NCBI RefSeq assembly: GCF_002556635.1
Contig: NZ_MWMO01000012.1
Location: forward strand, 1-64,000
Source of the DNA: Novosphingobium sp. PC22D
GTDB lineage: Bacteria; Pseudomonadota; Alphaproteobacteria; Sphingomonadales; Sphingomonadaceae
Direction of reading: 5' to 3'
Length of the DNA stretch: 64,000 bases
Shown: one piece after another, positions 9,602-18,156 of the stretch
How positions within the stretch are numbered: position 1 is the stretch's first letter
Layout of the letters: each line of letters begins with the position of its first letter
Notes under the pieces: model-generated
What the model was told of the DNA's origin: nothing
Seen by the model: only the letters and a program-made list of their open reading frames with translations
The model's database searches: none
Translations under genes and position numbers: made by a program

Positions 9602-10041
9602 GGCAATCGCCCTAGCCAATCCGCACCCGGTTCCACAATGGCGATCCTGCCTTCTCCCGCAACTTCGAGGCGAACCGCGAGGCAGCCCGGCTCATGAGAG
9701 AAGCCGCCCGCGTGTTCGGGCCATTCGGCGAGCAGCGCCGCGCCTTGCCTGTAGTCGTCGAGACCGATCTCCTCCACCTCGCGCGGATCGGCGAGGCGAT
9801 AGAAATCGGCGTGGACCAACGGCAGGCGGACCGCGGGCGGATCATAGGGCTCGATGATCGCGAAGCTGGGCGAAGGCACTTCGCCCGCGTGCCCGAGCGC
9901 GGCGATGACGGCGCGCGCGAGCGTGGTCTTGCCCGCGCCGAGTGCGCCCGACAGCGCGACGACATCGCCCGGCCGCAGCGCCTCGGCGATCGCCGCGCCG
10001 AAGCGCGTCATCGCGGCGATATCGGGCAGGTCGACCCTCAC
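9592..10041 (-). CDS. tsaE: tRNA threonylcarbamoyladenosine biosynthesis ATPase TsaE
   Basis: 149 residues. P-loop SGALGAGKTTLAR at about 31-43, the SPSFAIIEPY segment and the family motif HADFYRLADP, then EEIGLDDY. It is the ATPase that with TsaB, TsaD and TsaC forms t6A37 on ANN-decoding tRNAs. The start is the GTG at 10041, whose GTGA overlaps the divL stop; the frame continues far upstream inside divL and that part is not real. Co-translation with divL is likely from the overlap. Confidence 0.93.
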   Translation of the reverse strand: MRVDLPDIAAMTRFGAAIAEALRPGDVVALSGALGAGKTTLARAVIAALGHAGEVPSPSFAIIEPYDPPAVRLPLVHADFYRLADPREVEEIGLDDYRQGAALLAEWPEHAGGFSHEPGCLAVRLEVAGEGRIAIVEPGADWLGRLPCP

Positions 10042-12392
10042 GGCAGCTCGACGATCGCCGCCGTGCCCTGCCCCGGCTCGGACATCAGCTCGAGCCGGCC
10101 GCCGTGCGCCTCGACGAGCTGGCGCGCGAGCGGCAGGCCGATGCCCTGGCGGCGCTCGACGCTCTTGCCGTCGGCGCCCAGCTTGAGCCCGTCGAGTGCG
10201 CGCGCGAGCGCGGCCTCGTCCATGCCCTCGCCGTTGTCGGAGACGACGATCTGCGTCACTTCGCCCCTCGCCCTGCGCTCGCGCGAGACCTGCACCAGAA
10301 TCCGTCCGCCGCGCGCGGTCGCCGAGATCGCGTTGTCTATGAGATGACCGATGGCACGGCCCAGCCGCCGGCGATCGCCGCGCACCGCGCCGACGAGCGA
10401 ACCGCATTGCAGGTCGAGCGTGATCCCCGCAGTCTCCAGCTTGCGCCGCCGCTCTTCGACCAGCGCGCGCATGAAGGCCTGGAGCTGGATTTCCTCGGTC
10501 GCGAGCGGCAGCATCCCGGCCTCGCTCTGCGACAGATCGAGCAGGCTTTCGATCTGCTCGCCGAGCCGCTTGGCCGATTCGCTGATGGCCGAAAGATAGA
10601 CTTCGCCGCTGTCGTTGATCTCGCCGCCGGCCCCGGTCGCGAGCAGTTCGGCGAAGCCGATGATCGAGGTGAGCGGCGTGCGCAGTTCGTAACTCATGTT
10701 GGCGAGGAAGCGGGTCTTGACCGCGTCGGCCTCGACCAGCGCCGCGTTGCGTTCGCGCAACGCCCTCTCCGCCTTCTGCGAATCGGTGATGTCGAGCACG
10801 ATCAGCAGGCCGTTGCCGTCGGGCAGCGGCACCCCGCCGAATTCGAGCGTGCGCCCGTCGGCCAACACCACGCGCCCGCCCGCTTCCTTGCGGTCGAGCG
10901 TCGCGGCGCGCACCGCGTCGCCAACCGCCTTGGCCTGCCCGGCGCGCCTGAGGCGCGGCTCGATCTTCTTGAGCAGCGCGCCGATGTGCGGGTGGGTGTC
11001 GAGAAATTCGCTCTCGAGGCCCCAGTCGGCGGCAAAGCGCCGATTCCAGAGCTGCATCCGGCCGTCGGGCGCGAAGACCGCGACCGATTCGAACAGGCCG
11101 TCGAAGGTCGCGGTGCGCGTGCGCAGCAGGGTGTCGCGGATCGCCGAGAGCCGGAGTTGCTCTGTCTGGTCCTCGACGATGAGCAGCAGGCCGCCGTCGG
11201 GCACCGGCTGCGCGACGATGCGCAAGTGCCGCCCGTCGCCCAGGTGCCAGGATTCCTCATGCGTCTCGTTGGCCGAGAACCACTCTGCCCGCTCGCGGCG
11301 CCAGGCGGGGAAGTCGCGCAGTTCGGGCAGGCGCCCGGCATCGCGCAACACTTCGAGCAGCCCCTCGAACTGCGGCGGATCGACCGTGGTCTTGGGCGGC
11401 AGCGCGAAGATGCGCTGGAAAGGCTGATTGACGAACGTAAGCCGGCGGTTCGCGTCGAACTGCGCGACGCCCGCCGAAAGCTGGTCGAGCATGGCGCGCT
11501 GCGCCTCGCGGAAGGCGCGGAACGAGCGGCCGAGCGCTTCCTGGTCCTCGATATCGACGGCGTAGCCCGCAATTCCCGCCTCGCCGAGCGGCAGGTCGTG
11601 GACGCGGAACGCACGGCGCTGGCCCTCGATGGTGACGCTGACGATCCGCTCGATCGGCAGGTTCTTGGCTGCGGACTGGCAGGCCACCTGGCGCGCGGTG
11701 AGTCCGTCGACCGCCTCGACAAGCTCGGTTCCCGCCTGGACCACCGCTTCGGCGTCGGTTCCGCCGACTGCGGTGACGTAGGCCGAATTGACGAGCTGCA
11801 GCGCGCCGTCGGGGCGGCGGAACCACATCGGCATCGGCGCCGCCTCGATCAGCGACACGAGCGCGACGAAGTCGCCGCGCGCACGGGCCGCCTCCTCGCG
11901 CAGCTTGACGAGTTCGCTTTCGCTGTCGGAGAAGTCGAAAACCCACACCAGCGCGGCCCCGCCGGGCGAGACCTGCGGGTCAGCGAGGTGCCCGCGCAAG
12001 GCGAGGCTGCGCGACGAGCCGCGCGGCGTCGCCACCATGCGGAACGGCACAGCCGACTTCTGCGTGCGCAGCACGGCCTCGGTCAGTTCGGCGAGCGTTT
12101 CCGCTTCGAGGCCGCGCCCACCGTCATCGAGTTCGGAGAGGAACTGCGGTACGGCATCGAGGCCGAGCCATTGGGCGAGGCGCGGCGACGCCTCGATCCG
12201 CCCGTCCGAGCGGACAAGCAAGGGCAAGGCGGGCGATTCCTCGACCATCTTGCCAAGCCGACGGGCCGAGCGATGGATCGATTCGGCCCGCCGCAGCTTG
12301 GTTCGCGCCGAGACTATCGCCCATGCGGCGGCCGCCGTCCAGATGGCCAGCAGCAGTGCAAGCGCCAGAACGACGAGGCGATCGGATTCCAT
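10038..12392 (-). CDS. divL: DivL-type PAS sensor pseudokinase with tyrosine at the phosphoacceptor site
   Basis: 784 residues. One N-terminal membrane helix (about 6-28), then a string of PAS-like domains up to about 540, a dimerisation helix pair and a HATPase domain. The H-box reads NMSYELRTPL: the usual His is Tyr568 (codon at 10689-10691). The ATPase domain keeps an N-box (LIDNAISAT), DNGEGMD and GQGIGLPLA. This architecture and the Tyr substitution are those of Caulobacter DivL (Tyr550), which senses DivK phosphorylation and controls CckA and hence CtrA. It is the first gene of a tight run with tsaE, amgK, murU, addB and addA. The orthology call rests on the Tyr and the layout. Confidence 0.88.
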   Translation of the reverse strand: MESDRLVVLALALLLAIWTAAAAWAIVSARTKLRRAESIHRSARRLGKMVEESPALPLLVRSDGRIEASPRLAQWLGLDAVPQFLSELDDGGRGLEAETLAELTEAVLRTQKSAVPFRMVATPRGSSRSLALRGHLADPQVSPGGAALVWVFDFSDSESELVKLREEAARARGDFVALVSLIEAAPMPMWFRRPDGALQLVNSAYVTAVGGTDAEAVVQAGTELVEAVDGLTARQVACQSAAKNLPIERIVSVTIEGQRRAFRVHDLPLGEAGIAGYAVDIEDQEALGRSFRAFREAQRAMLDQLSAGVAQFDANRRLTFVNQPFQRIFALPPKTTVDPPQFEGLLEVLRDAGRLPELRDFPAWRRERAEWFSANETHEESWHLGDGRHLRIVAQPVPDGGLLLIVEDQTEQLRLSAIRDTLLRTRTATFDGLFESVAVFAPDGRMQLWNRRFAADWGLESEFLDTHPHIGALLKKIEPRLRRAGQAKAVGDAVRAATLDRKEAGGRVVLADGRTLEFGGVPLPDGNGLLIVLDITDSQKAERALRERNAALVEADAVKTRFLANMSYELRTPLTSIIGFAELLATGAGGEINDSGEVYLSAISESAKRLGEQIESLLDLSQSEAGMLPLATEEIQLQAFMRALVEERRRKLETAGITLDLQCGSLVGAVRGDRRRLGRAIGHLIDNAISATARGGRILVQVSRERRARGEVTQIVVSDNGEGMDEAALARALDGLKLGADGKSVERRQGIGLPLARQLVEAHGGRLELMSEPGQGTAAIVELP
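10689..10691 (-). other. divL: Tyr codon replacing the H-box histidine of DivL
   Basis: The codon is TAC (Tyr568) in the context NMS-Y-ELRTPL. A His codon would need a change of the first base only, so the residue is read without ambiguity. Confidence 0.9.
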
Positions 12393-12462
12393 GGCTCGCG
12401 GCTATGCGATGCGGACTGGAATAAGACAATGGCCTCGCACCGGGCGTGCACACTATCGGCCA

Positions 12463-12509
12463 GGCCCCCGGCCCCATTCCCGCGCGACGCGGAAACGGGG
12501 CCGGGGGCC
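12463..12509 (-). terminator. Large hairpin downstream of ahcY
   Basis: Perfect 13-bp GC-rich arms at 12463-12475 and 12497-12509. The 21-base interior can itself pair partly (TTCC.GCG with CGCGGAA). It begins five bases after the ahcY stop and separates ahcY from divL. There is no T tract after it on either strand, so it may work as a hairpin-only or Rho-assisted terminator, or protect the 3' end. Confidence 0.7.
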
Positions 12510-12514
12510 GGGGA

Positions 12515-13936
<1,422 letters not shown>

Positions 13937-13973
13937 TGGCGCATTCTCCTGATGAATTTCGTGTTCGCGTGAA

Positions 13974-14010
13974 GCGCCGCCTGCCCGCGTCAAAGCGGGC
14001 CGGACGGCGC
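13974..14010 (-). other. Two-tier hairpin in the ahcY leader
   Basis: The inner stem GCCCGC/GCGGGC (13983-13988 with 13995-14000, six-base loop) is nested in the outer stem GCGCCG/CGGCGC (13974-13979 with 14005-14010), with a small internal loop. It lies 38-74 bases before the ahcY start. It could be a leader structure; I cannot match it to the SAH riboswitch consensus by eye. Confidence 0.5.
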
Positions 14011-14053
14011 ACGACGTGAGGCGCCTCCTATCTTTTCCCGGCCTCGGAAGCAA

Positions 14054-14073
14054 ATATAAAGATTCCTTTATAT
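14054..14073 (-). promoter_or_regulatory. Perfect palindrome, probable SahR-type operator of ahcY
   Basis: ATATAAAG-ATTC-CTTTATAT: two perfect 8-bp arms with a four-base spacer, AT-rich in a GC-rich region and 118 bases before the ahcY start. The ArsR-family SAH-responsive regulator SahR and related methionine-cycle regulators bind AT-rich palindromes of this form before ahcY in several proteobacteria. The site name is an inference from shape and position. Confidence 0.65.
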
Positions 14074-14187
14074 CCTTTTCCGCAGAGATCCGGGCCGCGA
14101 TCCGTTGTCCCGCGCCGCGGCGCGCCTATATCGAGCCGCGAACCCCAACCCTCGAGAAAGCCCAACCCCCTAGAAAGGATGCATTTG

Positions 14188-14667
14188 ATGACCATCGCCG
14201 TTGGAGACAAACTGCCCGACGTGAAACTGATCAAGGCCACCGACCAGGGCCCCGACGCGGTCCAGTCCGCCGACTACTTCAAGGGCAAGAAGGTCGCGCT
14301 GTTCTCGGTACCGGGGGCCTTCACCCCGACCTGCTCGGCCAAGCACCTTCCCGGATTCGTCGACAAGGCGAGCGAGCTCAAGGCCAAGGGCATCGACGAG
14401 ATCGCCTGCACCGCCGTCAACGACGCCTTCGTGATGGGGGCCTGGGGCAAGGCTTCGGGCAGCGACGACGTGACCATGCTCGCCGACGGCAACGCCGAGT
14501 TCGCCGAAGCGTTGGGCCTGACGATGGACGGCTCGGGCGTGGGCCTGGGCAAGCGCGGCCAGCGTTTCTCTATGGTCGTCAACGACGGCGTGGTCGAGCA
14601 GCTCAACGTCGAGCAGCCCGGCAATTTCGAGGTCAGCTCGGCCGAATACATGCTCGGCCAGCTCTGA
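14188..14667 (+). CDS. Peroxiredoxin, Prx5 (AhpC/TSA-like) subfamily
   Basis: 159 residues. The peroxidatic motif is PGAFTPTCSAKHLPGF with Cys49 and the conserved Pro and Thr; the downstream VNDAFVMGAWGKA is typical of Prx5 proteins. It reduces peroxides in the cytoplasm with thioredoxin, glutathione or glutaredoxin as reductant. No obvious resolving Cys near the C-terminus, so it probably acts as a 1-Cys enzyme. The ATG at 14188 has AAGGA eight to nine bases ahead; the ATG at 14179 (three extra codons) is an alternative. Divergent from ahcY. Confidence 0.92.
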   Translation: MTIAVGDKLPDVKLIKATDQGPDAVQSADYFKGKKVALFSVPGAFTPTCSAKHLPGFVDKASELKAKGIDEIACTAVNDAFVMGAWGKASGSDDVTMLADGNAEFAEALGLTMDGSGVGLGKRGQRFSMVVNDGVVEQLNVEQPGNFEVSSAEYMLGQL

Positions 14668-14681
14668 TCCCGATGCGCGGC

Positions 14682-14704
14682 CCGGCCCGCTCGGTGCGGG
14701 CCGG
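14682..14704. terminator. Hairpin between convergent genes
   Basis: A perfect 9-bp GC stem (14682-14690 with 14696-14704) around a TCGGT loop, lying between the stops of the peroxiredoxin gene and the convergent esterase gene. No T tract; it may act in both directions. Confidence 0.5.
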
Positions 14705-14709
14705 CCCGC

Positions 14710-16641
14710 TCAGCGCACCACCACCCTTGCCTGCGCCAGATTGCGAACTTGCGCGTAAGGCGTATCCGCGTCCCCTTCGCGCTGCGCCGAGACGGTGAGC
14801 GCGGCGAAATAGGTTCCCGGCCGGGCGTAGGCATGGCTCGCGCTCAGTGCGACCGCCTCGGCGGGTGCGAACGCGGCGCGATCCGCGAAGGTGCCGGTTC
14901 CCTCGAAATCCCATGCGGCCGAGACCACCTGCCCCGCACCAGGCGGCGTGGCAATCGTCGCCGTGAGCGTGACCGGCTCTCCGACCGCGACCTCCGCCCG
15001 GTCCGCACCGTTGACGCTCAGTTCGACGACCGGCTGGATACCGCCGCGCTCCGCGGCCCCGCCGGGCACGATCACTTGCGTATCCTCGACCCGGTAGTGC
15101 GTTTCGGCGGGTTTGACACCGTGCTCCACCCACTTCGCAAGATCGCGCAGACCCTGCTGCAAGGCCCCTGAAAAGCTCACGACATGGGCGCGCTGCAAGG
15201 CGTCGAGCGGGTTTTCGTGGTGCGCGCGGTCGATGAACCACAATGCGAAGCGGTCATCGAAGTCCGCGCCCGTCGCCGCCGCGACGCGGGATCGGTACCA
15301 ATCCGCCTGCCAAGGGTAGGCGTCTATATCCATGAGCGCGGCGAGCACGAGAACCTTGCCGTTGACCGCGCCGGTCAGCACCGCGCCGGCGGCGTTCGCC
15401 GTGCCGGTCGGGCCGACGAGCACGGTGCGCTGCGGCGGAATCGGCGCACCGTCGCCCTCGCGAAACTGGTCCCAGGCGTAGTACTCGCGCTCGGGCGGAA
15501 CCTGATGGCGGTGATAGGTCTCGAGCGCGAGCGCCCAGGAATTGTCGACGCATACCCTGTCGCCCGGCGCGAGCGCGGCCATCGCCGTGGCGTCGGCGGT
15601 GGCGATGGGCCGCATCCGCGCGCCCTCGTTGGCCTCGAGCGGCAGGCTGGCGCCTTCGGCGGCGCCCGAGAGCACCACCAGATGCGCATTGGCGCAGTCG
15701 CGTGCGGGATCGGCGTCGAGCGTGACCGACCACGGCGGCTCGGCGGAGACCGCCGCCACGCCTGCCGCGAAGGCGAAACGTTCGTCGCGGATCTCCGCGT
15801 CGGGATCGGCGCCGAGATAGCCCGGCTGCGACCAGAAGTCCTCGGCATAGCCCGGGTCCATCTGCGGAATCATGCCCGAGATGTTGGCAAAATAGCCGCT
15901 GTCCATCCCCGCGTGGCGATACCAGGCGCGCGGCGGAAAGCCCATCCGCGTGACTTCGCGCAGCGCCGTGACTTCCTCCGCATCGAGATTGGCGTAGGGA
16001 TCGCCGCTGCCGCCGGGCGCGAGCGCGTCGGCGATGCCCGGCAAACGATCGCGCCGGCGCAGCACGCGTAGCGCGTGCATGCGCACCGTGAACATGCTGG
16101 GGATTGCGTGATTGCAGCCGGGCACGAAGGGCAGGAATCCGTCCCACACCCCCGAGGTGGCCTCGGCCGCGCCCATGGTCTGGTAGGCGCCCCCGCTGCC
16201 GCCGAAGAGGTAGCCGTAGCTGCGATGCTCTCCATAGATCCGCGCGGCGACGGTGCGGGAGAATTTTGCCGCCGCTGCGTTGACCCGGTAGGCCGCGATC
16301 GCCGGATCGACGCCCGCCGCGCGGAACAGGCCGCCGTTGTTCGTTTGAACGTAGTAGGCACCGCTCGCGACGGTGAAACCGAGATCGCCGATCGCCACTT
16401 CGAACTGGATCGGAAACGGCCCGATGTCCGCGCTCACCGCCATCGGATAGGTATTGTGAATGAAGCGCCCTTCGTACTTCTCGGGCGGCGGGAAATAGAA
16501 CGAGAAGCGCGCTTCGGTGCCCGCGAAATGGCCGTGGACGTAGCGGTGCGGCACCGGCTCGGCGCGCTCCTCCTCGACGTCTATGACCGCTTCGCCGTAG
16601 ACCGGATCGACCGACCGCGCGGTGACGGTGATGCCATTCAT
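14710..16641 (-). CDS. Predicted alpha/beta-hydrolase (tannase/esterase-like) with C-terminal PKD-like domain
   Basis: 643 residues. A nucleophile-elbow-like FGGSGGAYQTMGAAEA at about 146-161 puts Ser149 in a G-x-S-x-G context, preceded by the sequence GEHRSYGYL. The C-terminal ~90 residues (VVELSVNGADRAEVAVGE, AAWDFEGTG, HAYARPGTYFAALTV) look like a PKD/Ig-like beta domain. No signal peptide is visible, so either the protein is cytoplasmic or export is unconventional. The ATG at 16641 follows GGAGGGG closely. The substrate is unknown; sphingomonads and actinobacteria carry similar uncharacterised proteins. It is divergent from an SDR gene, which hints at a small catabolic pair. Confidence 0.7.
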   Translation of the reverse strand: MNGITVTARSVDPVYGEAVIDVEEERAEPVPHRYVHGHFAGTEARFSFYFPPPEKYEGRFIHNTYPMAVSADIGPFPIQFEVAIGDLGFTVASGAYYVQTNNGGLFRAAGVDPAIAAYRVNAAAAKFSRTVAARIYGEHRSYGYLFGGSGGAYQTMGAAEATSGVWDGFLPFVPGCNHAIPSMFTVRMHALRVLRRRDRLPGIADALAPGGSGDPYANLDAEEVTALREVTRMGFPPRAWYRHAGMDSGYFANISGMIPQMDPGYAEDFWSQPGYLGADPDAEIRDERFAFAAGVAAVSAEPPWSVTLDADPARDCANAHLVVLSGAAEGASLPLEANEGARMRPIATADATAMAALAPGDRVCVDNSWALALETYHRHQVPPEREYYAWDQFREGDGAPIPPQRTVLVGPTGTANAAGAVLTGAVNGKVLVLAALMDIDAYPWQADWYRSRVAAATGADFDDRFALWFIDRAHHENPLDALQRAHVVSFSGALQQGLRDLAKWVEHGVKPAETHYRVEDTQVIVPGGAAERGGIQPVVELSVNGADRAEVAVGEPVTLTATIATPPGAGQVVSAAWDFEGTGTFADRAAFAPAEAVALSASHAYARPGTYFAALTVSAQREGDADTPYAQVRNLAQARVVVR

Positions 16642-16766
16642 GCCATTCCCCTCCACAAGTTATCGATTGGTAATATCGTTCTTGTGGTGGCTCAAGCCTT
16701 GTTGGCCGGCCGGCTTGCCGTCAATGACGCGGACCGATAGCCTCGCTGGCAGGCAAAGGAGGATTC

Positions 16767-17447
16767 ATGACCCGATCGGTTATTGTCACAGGTGGTTTCG
16801 GCGTTCTCGGCAACGCGGTGGCCGAGCTATTCGCGAGCCGAGGGGACAAGGTCACCCGGATCGACTACGCGGCGACGGCCTCTGCCCCGATCGCCGGCAC
16901 GCTCGACATCGGCGGCATCGACCTCACCGACACCGAAGCGACGAAGGGCGCGCTGGCCAAGGTGGTCGCGGCCCATGGCGGGATCGACGTGCTCGTCAAC
17001 GTCGCGGGCGGCTTCGCCTGGGAGACGCTCGAGGACGGCGACCTCGCCACCTGGTCGAAAATGCAGTCGATGAACCTGATGACCAACGCGACGATCACGC
17101 AGCTCGCACTGCCCGAACTGAAGAAGTCGGCGGCGGGCCGCATCGTCAACATCGGCGCGGGCGGCGCGGTCAAAGCGGGCATGGGCATGGGCGCCTACGC
17201 AGCGTCAAAGTCGGGCGTTCACCGCATGACCGAGGCGCTGGCCGAGGAACTCGCCGGATCGACCGTCACGGTCAACGCCGTCCTGCCGAGCATCATCGAC
17301 ACGCCGACCAATCGCGCGGACATGGCCGACGCGGACTTTTCGCAATGGGTGAGCCCCGGCGCCGTCGCCAAGGTCATCGCCTTCCTGGCCTCGGACGACG
17401 CGGCCTCGATCAGCGGCGCCCTGCTGCCCGTCTCGCGCGGAAGCTGA
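16767..17447 (+). CDS. Short-chain dehydrogenase/reductase (SDR)
   Basis: 226 residues, single Rossmann domain. The cofactor loop TGGFGVLG at 8-15, D(L/I)..D-type DIGGIDLTD, NVAGGF and the catalytic pair YAASK are present. The segment before the Tyr reads RIVNIGAGGAVKAG: the residue normally occupied by the catalytic Ser is Gly/Ala, as in the dihydropteridine-reductase-like branch. NAD(P)-dependent; substrate unknown. AAAGGAGG lies just before the ATG. Divergent from the predicted esterase; the 125-base gap between them has a CGAT-N7-ATCG motif but no clear promoter. Confidence 0.88.
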   Translation: MTRSVIVTGGFGVLGNAVAELFASRGDKVTRIDYAATASAPIAGTLDIGGIDLTDTEATKGALAKVVAAHGGIDVLVNVAGGFAWETLEDGDLATWSKMQSMNLMTNATITQLALPELKKSAAGRIVNIGAGGAVKAGMGMGAYAASKSGVHRMTEALAEELAGSTVTVNAVLPSIIDTPTNRADMADADFSQWVSPGAVAKVIAFLASDDAASISGALLPVSRGS

Positions 17448-17460
17448 CAAGCTCCGGCAT

Positions 17461-17489
17461 TGGCGCCGGTGCCTTCGGGTGCGGCGCCA
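17461..17489. terminator. Possible hairpin between SDR gene and folE
   Basis: Arms TGGCGCC (17461-17467) and GGCGCCA (17483-17489) between convergent genes, with no T tract. Weak evidence. Confidence 0.3.
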
Positions 17490-17547
17490 GTCACAGGTAT
17501 AAGCGCGGTTTCGACGTCGGTCGAAACCCGGGCGGCACCGAGCCCGA

Positions 17548-18156
17548 TCAGTACCCCATCAGGCTCATCACTTCCTCGCGGCTGCGCTGATCCTCCAGGA
17601 AGGTGCCCATCATCCGGCTGGTGATCATGCCCACGCCCGGCGTGCGCACGCCGCGCGCGGTCATGCAGGCGTGGCTGGCTTCGATCACCACCGCGACGCC
17701 GTGGGGCTTGAGGTGGTCCCAGATGCACTGCGCCACCTCGGCGGTCAGCCGCTCCTGGATCTGCAGGCGCCGGGCGAAGCCGTGCAGCACGCGCGCGAGC
17801 TTGGAAATGCCGACCACGTGGTCGCGCGGCAGGTAGGCGATCGCCGCCTTGCCGATGATCGGGGCCATGTGGTGTTCGCAATGCGATTGGAACGGAATGT
17901 CCTTGAGCAGCACGACCTCGTTGTAGCCTCCGACTTCCTCGAAGATACGCGACAAGTGGATCGCCGGGTCTTCGTTGTAGCCGATGCAGTATTCCTTCCA
18001 CGCGCGCGCGACCCGCTTGGGTGTGTCGAGCAGACCTTCACGGCTCGGATCGTCGCCCGACCATTCGATGAGCGTGCGGATGGCATTCTGGACGTCTTCG
18101 GGAACCGGAACCTTGCCCTTGGGATCGTCCTCGTCGGGGCCTACCAGGCTGCTCAT
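17548..18156 (-). CDS. folE: GTP cyclohydrolase I
   Basis: 202 residues. It makes 7,8-dihydroneopterin triphosphate from GTP for folate. The zinc site is SHCEHHMAPI (Cys93, His95, His96), with SHACMTARGV supplying the second Cys; LVGISKLAR-like VVGISKLARVLHGFARRLQIQERLT is the conserved core. The start ATG overlaps the stop of the upstream phospholipase D-family gene (ATGA at 18153-18156), so the two are co-transcribed although no functional link is known. Confidence 0.97.
   Translation of the reverse strand: MSSLVGPDEDDPKGKVPVPEDVQNAIRTLIEWSGDDPSREGLLDTPKRVARAWKEYCIGYNEDPAIHLSRIFEEVGGYNEVVLLKDIPFQSHCEHHMAPIIGKAAIAYLPRDHVVGISKLARVLHGFARRLQIQERLTAEVAQCIWDHLKPHGVAVVIEASHACMTARGVRTPGVGMITSRMMGTFLEDQRSREEVMSLMGY

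Noticed and set aside
13937..14187. SAH riboswitch before ahcY
   Set aside because: I could not lay the leader onto the SAH riboswitch core by eye. A covariance-model search would decide it.
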